Origin: JBCBSZ01 sp039185015
GTDB taxonomy: Bacteria > Actinomycetota > Acidimicrobiia > Acidimicrobiales > Poriferisodalaceae
NCBI GenBank assembly: GCA_039185015.1
Contig: JBCDAU010000060.1
Span: 1-24,181, forward strand
Direction of reading: 5' to 3'
DNA: 24,181 bases
The notes below the pieces were generated by a model. That model was not told where the DNA came from. It did no database searches and saw nothing but the letters and a program-made list of their open reading frames with translations. Position 1 is the stretch's first letter. Each line of letters starts with the position of its first letter. Positions 1-5,878 of the stretch are shown here, piece by piece. The translations under genes and the position numbers were made by a program.

Positions 1-847
1 CGACGCCTCGGTCGACCCAGTAGTCGCGAACGGCGTTCGCTCGGCGCTGGGAGAGGCGGAGGTTCGCGTCCTCATCGCCCACCGCATCGGTGTGGGCGAC
101 CACCGTGATGGTGACCTGCGGGAAGGTGCTCAGCAGGTTGGTGCCCAGCTCCAGGAGCGGGATGAAGTCGGGGTTGATGACGCTGCTGCCCGTCTCGAAC
201 AGGACGAGGTCCTCGACCACGAGCGGTCCGGAATTCGTGAACTCGATCTCCGGGTCGATCACGTACTCGTTGATGACGTTCTCCGGCCCGAGGATGGCCC
301 CGGCGCGCGCGGCGATCGTGTCGCCCACCTCGGCGGACGGCACCCGGCCCGTCAGCCGGAGCACACCGCCGGACAGGAAGGCGGTCCGGTCGCTGGAGGG
401 TGCGAGGCGGTCCTCGAGGTCGATCGGTCCGCTCGCTGCCACCTCGGTGGGCGTGGTCGTCGGCGCGGTGGTGGTGGGCGCGGTCGTGGTGGTCGGCGCG
501 GTGGTGGTGGTCGGCGCGGTGGTGGTGGGCGCGGTCGTGGTGGTCGGCGCCGCGGTCGTCGTCGGCGCAACCGTGGTGGTGGGCGCCGCCGTCGTGGTGG
601 TGGCCGCGGTGGTCGTGGTCACGGGCGCGGTGGTCGTCACGGCCGCCTCGACCACGTCCGTCGTCGCGGTGCGCTCGACCGCCTGATCACCCGACAGCTC
701 GGCCTCGATCGCCTCGGTCTCCACCGGATCGCCATCCGAGCCGGAGGCGCCGAGGAGGTAGGCGACGATCGCCACGACCGGGAAGGCCAGGCCGACGACG
801 ACGGCGATGATCACGCTCCGGTTCGATCGGTCCGCCCGCTCCCACAT
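1..847 (-). CDS. OmpA/BON-type envelope protein (C-terminus cut off by window edge)
   Basis: The gene reads leftward and leaves the window, so the C-terminus is missing; 282 codons are visible. A short charged N-terminus (MWERADRSNRS) is followed by one hydrophobic segment at about residues 12-32 (VIIAVVVGLAFPVVAIVAYL), a membrane anchor. A Thr/Ala/Pro-rich spacer covers about residues 70-132. Next comes a BON-like stretch (GGVLRLTGRVPSAEVGD) and then the start of an OmpA-type peptidoglycan-binding domain, with the hallmark TDAVGDEDANLRLSQRRA near residues 250-270. The order anchor-BON-OmpA is that of mycobacterial ArfA/OmpATb. By family knowledge such proteins sit in the envelope and contact peptidoglycan; transport or pH roles of ArfA should not be transferred. 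ATG at 847 is the conservative start. GTG at 853 is in frame and lies 8 nt from a TANNNT -10, so a leaderless start there is possible. Confidence 0.85.
   Translation of the reverse strand, partial: MWERADRSNRSVIIAVVVGLAFPVVAIVAYLLGASGSDGDPVETEAIEAELSGDQAVERTATTDVVEAAVTTTAPVTTTTAATTTTAAPTTTVAPTTTAAPTTTTAPTTTAPTTTTAPTTTTAPTTTAPTTTPTEVAASGPIDLEDRLAPSSDRTAFLSGGVLRLTGRVPSAEVGDTIAARAGAILGPENVINEYVIDPEIEFTNSGPLVVEDLVLFETGSSVINPDFIPLLELGTNLLSTFPQVTITVVAHTDAVGDEDANLRLSQRRANAVRDYWVDRGV
452..640 (-). repeat. Low-complexity Thr-rich spacer coding repeat
   Basis: On the + strand this is a run of degenerate GTGGTGGGCGCGGTCGTGGT-like units. Read on the - strand it encodes about 60 residues built of TTTAP/TTTTA units inside the OmpA/BON protein. 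It is an extended cell-wall-spanning linker of the kind seen in actinobacterial surface proteins. Its near-identical short units could vary in length by slippage. Confidence 0.8.
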
Positions 848-848
848 C

Positions 849-867
849 GTCACACTGGGTGACACTA
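849..867 (-). promoter_or_regulatory. Candidate -10 and operator-like inverted repeat of the OmpA/BON gene
   Basis: On the - strand TAGTGT (867-862) matches TANNNT and ends 8 nt before an in-frame GTG (853) and 14 nt before the ATG (847). A perfect inverted repeat, GTCAC-N5-GTGAC, covers 849-863, overlapping the expected transcription start. No good -35 is visible. The position fits a repressor site, but the sequence matches no operator I recognise. Confidence 0.35.
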
Positions 868-956
868 CGGCGTCCGCGAAGCGACTGGCAGGGGTGCTCG
901 TCGAAGTTGTGTCCTCACGCCGGGTGGTTTGTGGCTCCGTTGTGTCCGACGGGTGT

Positions 957-980
957 CACCGCCCGACCGCACGGGCGGTG
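957..980 (+). promoter_or_regulatory. Perfect 9-bp hairpin upstream of uvrC
   Basis: CACCGCCCG (957-965) and CGGGCGGTG (972-980) pair perfectly around a 6-nt loop, 45 nt before the uvrC start, in the 178-bp divergent region between the OmpA/BON gene and uvrC. There is no T-run. It may lie in a uvrC leader or simply in the promoter region. No LexA-type box of the actinobacterial form (GAAC-N4-GTTC) is visible in this region. Confidence 0.35.
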
Positions 981-1025
981 CCCACGCGCCGGCTGCGCAC
1001 AGCCGCAGGGCAGACTGGGACCACG

Positions 1026-2891
1026 ATGGTCGAACGCCCACCCGCAGGAACGATCCCCGAGGCCCCGGGGTCGTACCAGTTCAAGGACAGAGACGGCCGC
1101 ATCATCTACGTGGGCAAGGCCCGTTCGCTGCGCAGTCGGCTGAACAACTACTTCCAGGACCCGCGGAACCTCCACGCCCGGACGGCGCAGATGGTGGCGG
1201 CGGCCGACAGCGTCGAGTGGATCCAGGTCGAGACCGAGGTCGAGGCGCTGCTGCTCGAGTACTCGTTGATCCAACGGCATCAGCCCCGGTTCAACATCAA
1301 GTACCGCGACGACAAGTCCTATCCCTTCCTCGCCGTGACGATGTCCGACGAGTGGCCGCGGGCGATGGTGATGCGGGGCAAGCGTCGGAAGGGCGTCCGC
1401 TACTTCGGCCCGTACGGCCACGCCTGGGCGATCCGCGAGACGCTCGACCTGCTGCTCCGGACGTTCCCGATCCGCACCTGCTCGGACAACAAGCTCGAAC
1501 GCCACGCCAAGCTCGGGCGGCCGTGCCTGCTGTTCCACATCGAGAAGTGCGCGGGCCCGTGCGTCGGCGAGATCTCCTCGGAGGACTACGACGCGCTGGT
1601 CGACGACCTGCTGCGGTTCCTCGACGGCGACACCGAGGAGGTCGAGGCCCGACTCGAGGCCGAGATGCAGGCTGCGGCCGCCGAGCTCGAGTTCGAGGTC
1701 GCGGCCCGCCACCGCGATCGTCTCGGCGCCATCCGTCGGGCCATCGAGAAGCAGCGGGTGGTCGGTACCAAGAACGAGGACTACGACGTCGTGGGCATCG
1801 CCGACGACGACCTCGAGGCCGCGGTCCAGGTCTTCTTCGTCCGCAAGGGCCGGGTGATGGGCCGCAACGGCTTCATCGTCGACAAGGCCGAGCCCCTCAG
1901 CCGCCCCGAGCTCGTCGGGCGCGTGATGGAGCGCCTCTACTACGACGACAACCCGATCGGCCTGCCGAAGCTCGTCATCGTCCCCGACCTGCCCGACGAC
2001 CCCGAGCTGTACGAGTCGTGGCTCACCGAGCAGCGGGGGAGCCGGGTCGAGATCCGCATCCCTCAACGGGGCGAGAAGCGATCGCTCCACGAGACCGTCA
2101 CGCAGAACGCCAGCGAGGAGTTCCGTCGACACCGGATGAAGCGGGCGTCCGACCACAACAGCCGGGCCCGAGCCCTCAACGAGCTGCAGGACCACCTCGA
2201 CCTGCCCAACGCCCCGCTGCGCATCGAGTGCTACGACATGAGCCACCTCCAGGGCACCGACTACGTCGGCTCGATGGTGGTCCTCGAGGATGGGCTCCCG
2301 GCAAAGAACGAGTACCGCCGCTTCAAGCTGAAGGGCGTCGACCAGAACGACGACTTCGCTGCGATGGAGGAGGTGCTCACCCGCCGCCTCACCGCCTACC
2401 TGAACGACCGGGACAAGCCGGTGAGCGAGCGCGGGAAGTTCTCCTATCCTCCGCAGCTGCTCGTGGTCGATGGCGGCAAGGGCCAGCTGAGCGTCGCGGT
2501 CCGGGTGGTCGAGGAGCTCGGGCTCGCCGACGACATCCCGGTCGCCGCCCTCGCCAAGCAGTTCGAGGAGGTGTTCCTGCCCGGCCGTGCCGAGTCGGTC
2601 CGCATCCCGCGGCAGAGCGAGGCGCTCTACCTCCTCCAGCGGATCCGCGACGAGTCACACCGCTTCGCCATCGAGTACCACCGCCGCCTGCGCGAGAAGC
2701 GCATGACCAAGTCGGTGCTCGACGACGTCCCCGGTCTCGGGCCGACGCGGAAGAAGCGGCTGCTCAAGGAGCTGGGCGGCATCACGAAGGTCAAGGCGGC
2801 CTCCCTGGCCGACCTCCAGGAGCTCTCCTGGCTCCCCGATGCGGTCGCCGAAGCGCTCTACGAGCAGCTCCACTCGCCGGTGCGGGCGTGA
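1026..2891 (+). CDS. uvrC: Excinuclease ABC subunit C
   Basis: UvrC makes the dual incisions on either side of a DNA lesion in the UvrABC nucleotide excision repair complex in the cytoplasm. The 621-residue length is normal. The N-terminal GIY-YIG nuclease is clear (PGSYQF...IIYVGKARSLRSRL, residues about 14-45). Four cysteines at 152, 167, 175 and 179 match the Fe-S cluster ligands of the family. A UVR (UvrB-binding) helical pair lies near residues 200-240. The C-terminal RNase H-like endonuclease shows CYDMSHLQGTDYVGSMVV and LLVVDGGKGQLSVA, and the end is a helix-hairpin-helix (DVPGLGPTRKKRLLKELGG). The ATG at 1026 was chosen because the GIY-YIG domain starts right after it; upstream in-frame codons encode an unlikely Arg-rich peptide. 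Only a weak GGGA precedes it. A methyltransferase gene overlaps its stop by 4 bp. Confidence 0.97.
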   Translation: MVERPPAGTIPEAPGSYQFKDRDGRIIYVGKARSLRSRLNNYFQDPRNLHARTAQMVAAADSVEWIQVETEVEALLLEYSLIQRHQPRFNIKYRDDKSYPFLAVTMSDEWPRAMVMRGKRRKGVRYFGPYGHAWAIRETLDLLLRTFPIRTCSDNKLERHAKLGRPCLLFHIEKCAGPCVGEISSEDYDALVDDLLRFLDGDTEEVEARLEAEMQAAAAELEFEVAARHRDRLGAIRRAIEKQRVVGTKNEDYDVVGIADDDLEAAVQVFFVRKGRVMGRNGFIVDKAEPLSRPELVGRVMERLYYDDNPIGLPKLVIVPDLPDDPELYESWLTEQRGSRVEIRIPQRGEKRSLHETVTQNASEEFRRHRMKRASDHNSRARALNELQDHLDLPNAPLRIECYDMSHLQGTDYVGSMVVLEDGLPAKNEYRRFKLKGVDQNDDFAAMEEVLTRRLTAYLNDRDKPVSERGKFSYPPQLLVVDGGKGQLSVAVRVVEELGLADDIPVAALAKQFEEVFLPGRAESVRIPRQSEALYLLQRIRDESHRFAIEYHRRLREKRMTKSVLDDVPGLGPTRKKRLLKELGGITKVKAASLADLQELSWLPDAVAEALYEQLHSPVRA

Positions 2892-3703
2892 GCGACGAGC
2901 CGATGGGCGAAGGCGACTTGTGGGAAGCGGAGCCGCACGGTGTCGGCCGGCAGGGTCGGCCAGAAGGCGACCTGTGGGAAGAGCACGCCGACTGGTGGGT
3001 CGAGGGGTTCACCGACGGTGCCGATCCCGAGTACGAGGAGCAGATCCTCCCCCTGGCCGCCGATCTGCTGGCCGGCTACGACCGCGTGCTCGACGTCGGC
3101 ACCGGCGACGGGCAGATCGCCCGGCTGCTGGCCGGCCAGGGCTCGTCGGTCGTCGGCTTCGACCCGACGGTCGCGCAGCTCGCCGTGGCCCGGGAACGAG
3201 CCGGCGGGCCGGCGTACCTGCGGGCCGGTGCCGCAGCCATCCCGCTCGCCGATGCATCGTTCGACGCGGCGATCGCCTGCCTCGTGTTCGAGCACGTCCA
3301 CGACGTCGACGACGCCATCGCCGAGGTCGGACGGGTGCTCCGGCCGGGGGGCCGGTTCGCCTTCTTCCTGAACCACCCCTTGCTCCAGACGCCGCAGAGC
3401 GGCTGGATCGACGACCACGTCCTCGACCCGCCGGAGCAGTACTGGCGCATCGGCCCCTACCTGGTCGAGGGCGAGACGATCGAAGAGGTCGAGCAGGGCG
3501 TGTTCATCCCGTTCGTCCACCGGCCGCTGTCGCGCTACGTCAACACGATGACGGACGTCGGACTGGTGCTCGAACGGATGCTCGAACCGTCGCCGCCACC
3601 AGGGTTCCTGGAGCGTGCGATCGGCTACGCCGACGCCGCGACGATCCCGCGACTCCTCGTGCTCGTTGCCCGCCGGACCGACGAGCTCATGCCGTCCAGA
3701 TGA
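2888..3703 (+). CDS. Class I SAM-dependent methyltransferase, coupled to uvrC
   Basis: The start GTG overlaps the uvrC stop (GTGA), implying translational coupling; ATG at 2903 is an alternative. The product (271 residues) has a Methyltransf_11-type Rossmann fold. Motif I DVGTGDG is at residues 69-75. An acidic strand end (VGFDPT) follows, then FDAAIACLVFEHVHDVDDA, then RVLRPGGRFAFFLNHPLL. A helical cap segment continues to the C-terminus. The substrate cannot be told; the family covers small molecules, quinones and lipids. The N-terminus carries an 18-codon tandem duplication (EGDLWE twice, nt 2909-2927 and 2963-2981), so the first copy may be a recent extension ahead of the conserved HADWWVEGF start. 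The last 17 bp overlap the convergent ABC-F gene. Confidence 0.88.
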   Translation: MSDEPMGEGDLWEAEPHGVGRQGRPEGDLWEEHADWWVEGFTDGADPEYEEQILPLAADLLAGYDRVLDVGTGDGQIARLLAGQGSSVVGFDPTVAQLAVARERAGGPAYLRAGAAAIPLADASFDAAIACLVFEHVHDVDDAIAEVGRVLRPGGRFAFFLNHPLLQTPQSGWIDDHVLDPPEQYWRIGPYLVEGETIEEVEQGVFIPFVHRPLSRYVNTMTDVGLVLERMLEPSPPPGFLERAIGYADAATIPRLLVLVARRTDELMPSR

Positions 3704-5273
3704 GCTCTGGGGTGTCCACCTCTCGCACCTCGCCGTCGTCCTGGAAGACCACGTAGCGGTCGAAGGAGCGGAGGAACCAGCGGTCGTGGGTCACGGCGAT
3801 CACCACGCCGTCGAACCCGTCCAGTCCAGCCTGCAGCGCTTCGGCTGACTCGATGTCGAGGTTGTCGGTCGGCTCGTCGAGCAGCAGCAGGCTGGAGCCG
3901 GCCAGCTCCAACAGCAGGATCTGCAATCGGGCCTGCTGACCGCCCGACAACGTCTCCCAGGGCTGGTCGCCTGCGCCGTCCAGCTCGTAGCGGCGGAGCT
4001 TCGACATCGCCGCGTTCCGTCGACCCTCGCCCTCGGCGACGATCTCCACCGGCGTCCGCCCGACGAGCTCGGGGTGGTCGTGGGTCTGGGAGAAGTGTCC
4101 GGGCACGACCCGGGCGCCGAGCCGTAGTCCGCCTTCGTGCTCGACATCGCCACCGCCGATGAGGCGGAGGAAGTGGGACTTGCCGGTGCCGTTGCGGCCG
4201 ATCACGGCCACGCGCTCCCTGGCGAACACCTCCAGGTCGAACGGGAACGTGAGGTCGGTGAGCTCCAGCGCCGACGCTTCCAGCACCCGCTCGCCGGTCC
4301 CACCGCTCGACAGGCGCATCGAGATGTTCTGATCGACGACGCGATCGGGCGGTGGTCCGGCCTGATCGAAGTGCCGCAGCCGGGTCTCGGCCGCCTTGGC
4401 CCGCCGTGCGTTGCTGTCGTTGAGCGCAGCCCGCTGCTTCATCTCCCGCAGGTGGGCGACGTGCCGTTTGCGTTCCTCGGCCCAGCGTCGCCGCTCATCA
4501 TCGATGCGCTCCCGACGCGCCTGTCTGGCGTGGGCCCAGCCGGAGTAGGACCCGCCGTGCACCCAGGCCGTTCCGCCCTCGATCGTGACGATGCGGTCGG
4601 TCGCCGCGGCGAGCAGCTCGCGGTCGTGGCTGACGAGGACGATCGTCTTCGGGCTGCTCGAGATCTGTCGGGCGAGCCACTCCTTGCCCGGCACGTCGAG
4701 GAAGTTGTCGGGCTCGTCGAGCAGGAGCACATCGCGATCGCAGCGCAGCAGGTACTCGAGCAGGAGCCGTTTCTGCTCACCACCAGAGAACGTCGTCACG
4801 GACCGCTCGGCGATCTCGGCGAACGGCAGGCCGATGGCACGGGTCGCGCACTCGTCCCACTCGACCTCCAGCTCGTACCCGCCGGCCTCCTCCCACGCGG
4901 CGAGGGCGTTTGCGTAGGCCACCCCACCCCGCTCGGGATCCTCGACGGCGACTCGCTCGGCTCGCTCGAGCCCTTCGGCCGCGCGCTGCACGGCGTCGGG
5001 AGCAGCGGCGAGCAGGAGCGCTCTGGCGCTGAGGTCGTCGCGCCCCATCCCGACCAGCTGGGGCATCACGGCGAGCTCGCCGTCGATCGTGACCGTGCCG
5101 TCCGACGCCGACTGCTCGCCGGCGATGATCCGCAGCAGCGTCGACTTGCCACAGCCGTTGGTACCGACGATCGCCGCGTGTTGGCCGTCGCCGATGCGGA
5201 ACGACACGTCGTCGAAGAGCCGCCGCCCGTCGGGCAGCCCGATCCCCAGATGCGCGACCTCGACGCTGGCCAT
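3687..5273 (-). CDS. ABC-F family ATPase
   Basis: The 528-residue soluble protein has two ABC domains and no membrane segment, which defines ABC-F. Domain 1 has Walker A GTNGCGKST (Lys43), signature FSGGEQKR and Walker B DVLLLDEPDNFLD. A charged coiled linker follows (rich in Arg/Glu, about residues 245-320), the P-site interaction motif region of the family. Domain 2 has Walker A GRNGTGKSH, signature LSGGQQAR and Walker B LLLLDEPTDNLD. ABC-F proteins bind the ribosomal E site and act as translation factors (EttA-like) or antibiotic-protection proteins; which applies is not decidable from motifs alone. It lies alone on the - strand, divergent from the small secreted protein gene. No Shine-Dalgarno is visible, but TAGCCT ends 8 nt before the ATG, so the mRNA is probably leaderless. 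Confidence 0.93.
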   Translation of the reverse strand: MASVEVAHLGIGLPDGRRLFDDVSFRIGDGQHAAIVGTNGCGKSTLLRIIAGEQSASDGTVTIDGELAVMPQLVGMGRDDLSARALLLAAAPDAVQRAAEGLERAERVAVEDPERGGVAYANALAAWEEAGGYELEVEWDECATRAIGLPFAEIAERSVTTFSGGEQKRLLLEYLLRCDRDVLLLDEPDNFLDVPGKEWLARQISSSPKTIVLVSHDRELLAAATDRIVTIEGGTAWVHGGSYSGWAHARQARRERIDDERRRWAEERKRHVAHLREMKQRAALNDSNARRAKAAETRLRHFDQAGPPPDRVVDQNISMRLSSGGTGERVLEASALELTDLTFPFDLEVFARERVAVIGRNGTGKSHFLRLIGGGDVEHEGGLRLGARVVPGHFSQTHDHPELVGRTPVEIVAEGEGRRNAAMSKLRRYELDGAGDQPWETLSGGQQARLQILLLELAGSSLLLLDEPTDNLDIESAEALQAGLDGFDGVVIAVTHDRWFLRSFDRYVVFQDDGEVREVDTPELIWTA

Positions 5274-5281
5274 GGCGGCCG

Positions 5282-5287
5282 AGGCTA
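5282..5287 (-). promoter_or_regulatory. Candidate -10 for a leaderless ABC-F transcript
   Basis: TAGCCT on the - strand (TANNNT) ends 8 nt before the ATG at 5273. That places the transcription start within about 2 nt of the start codon, and there is no Shine-Dalgarno. No convincing -35 is present. Confidence 0.4.
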
Positions 5288-5381
5288 CGGCCGGGTGGCT
5301 CCGTCACCGGTGCCGTTTTTGGGCGACGGTGGGTCGGGAGCGAATCGATCGCGAGCCGGGCGCAAACCGGGTCGGCGGATC

Positions 5382-5426
5382 GTGCTCCTCGTCACCGCCG
5401 CACCCGGCAGCGGTGAGGAGGAGCAC
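5382..5426 (+). promoter_or_regulatory. Long 5'UTR hairpin sequestering the ribosome-binding site
   Basis: GTGCTCCTCGTCACCGC (5382-5398) and GCGGTGAGGAGGAGCAC (5410-5426) form a 17-bp stem with one mismatch around an 11-nt loop. The only good Shine-Dalgarno of the next gene, GAGGAGG (about 5416-5422), lies wholly in the 3' arm, 10 nt before the ATG at 5433. As RNA this would hide the RBS. That suggests translational control by temperature, a ligand, a protein or an antisense RNA. It matches no riboswitch class I recognise. The rest of the 159-bp divergent region (5274-5432) shows no other clear element apart from the ABC-F -10. Confidence 0.6.
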
Positions 5427-5432
5427 AGCGCC

Positions 5433-5798
5433 ATGATCATCACTCGCACCACCACCACCACGGCTCGCAGCGCCATCGCCGTCGTCGCCGTCGGCATCGC
5501 CTCGTTCGCCGGCCTCACCGGCTCGGCCTCGGCGATCAACCTGTGTGAGGCCGACCCGACGTTCGCCGCGGCCAACGGCTGCGAGGTCGTCTCCGGCGTC
5601 GCCGCCCACGAGGCCTCGCTCCCGTCCGCGGCGGTCGTCGCGCGATCCGACCTCGAGGGGCCGGCTCCGGTCGTTCCCCCGGCGATCGACCTCTGCGGCA
5701 CGGACGCGGCGTTCGCCGCGGCCAACGGCTGTGGGGTGGCCGTCGATGATGTGGCCGTTCGGTCGATGCCGGCGATGCTCGTCGGCCGGGTGCGGTGA
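5433..5798 (+). CDS. Small secreted protein with two Cys-bounded repeats, unknown function
   Basis: I do not recognise this 121-residue protein. An N-terminal signal peptide is clear: MIITRTTTTTARS, then a hydrophobic core (AIAVVAVGIASFAGL), then a likely cut after SASA near residue 34. The mature protein of about 87 residues is made of two copies of a motif at residues 35-50 and 85-100, INLCEADPTFAAANGC and IDLCGTDAAFAAANGC, exactly 50 residues apart. Consensus is I-x-L-C-x2-D-x2-FAAANGC. These four are its only Cys residues, so two 11-residue disulfide loops are plausible after export. The ATG at 5433 follows GAGGAGG by 10 nt, and that RBS is inside a strong hairpin. A large regulator gene follows 80 bp downstream. 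A role as signal, surface or small binding protein would be speculation. Confidence 0.75.
   Translation: MIITRTTTTTARSAIAVVAVGIASFAGLTGSASAINLCEADPTFAAANGCEVVSGVAAHEASLPSAAVVARSDLEGPAPVVPPAIDLCGTDAAFAAANGCGVAVDDVAVRSMPAMLVGRVR
5535..5732 (+). repeat. Internal direct repeat of the small secreted protein gene
   Basis: Two 21-bp stretches at 5561-5581 and 5711-5731 are identical, exactly 150 bp apart. They form the core of a 16-codon duplicated module (5535-5582 and 5685-5732). The rest of each module has diverged at synonymous and replacement sites, so the duplication is probably old and the core is under selection. Confidence 0.8.
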
Positions 5799-5821
5799 GG
5801 CCGCCGCACCCAGCGTCGGAT

Positions 5822-5846
5822 CCGCTCCGGTTCGTCCTCGGAGCGG
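5822..5846 (+). terminator. Candidate terminator or attenuator hairpin after the small secreted gene
   Basis: CCGCTCCG (5822-5829) pairs perfectly with CGGAGCGG (5839-5846) around a 9-nt loop, starting 24 nt after the stop at 5798. No T-run follows, so it could be an actinobacterial T-less terminator or a partial attenuator before the regulator gene. Confidence 0.35.
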
Positions 5847-5850
5847 GCAA

Positions 5851-5856
5851 TACGCT
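5851..5856 (+). promoter_or_regulatory. Candidate -10 of the SARP/LuxR regulator gene
   Basis: TACGCT matches TANNNT and lies 22 nt before the GTG at 5879, leaving a short leader that contains the Shine-Dalgarno GGAAGGGG (5867-5874). There is no clear -35. It lies just after the hairpin, so the regulator could have its own start site. Confidence 0.3.
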
Positions 5857-5878
5857 CACGTCCGACGGAAGGGGTGCC

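Noticed and set aside
452..640. CRISPR-like or tandem-repeat array
   Set aside because: The units are degenerate, have no unique spacers and translate on the - strand to a Thr/Ala/Pro linker.
929..3703. A 924-codon + frame running across uvrC into the methyltransferase
   Set aside because: Only its last 271 codons encode a protein with motifs; the earlier part is an out-of-frame reading of uvrC.
5795..5878. Upstream GTG start for the large regulator overlapping the secreted gene stop
   Set aside because: The 28 extra codons are not part of the winged-helix domain, and a good RBS precedes GTG 5879. Coupling through the overlap remains possible but less supported.
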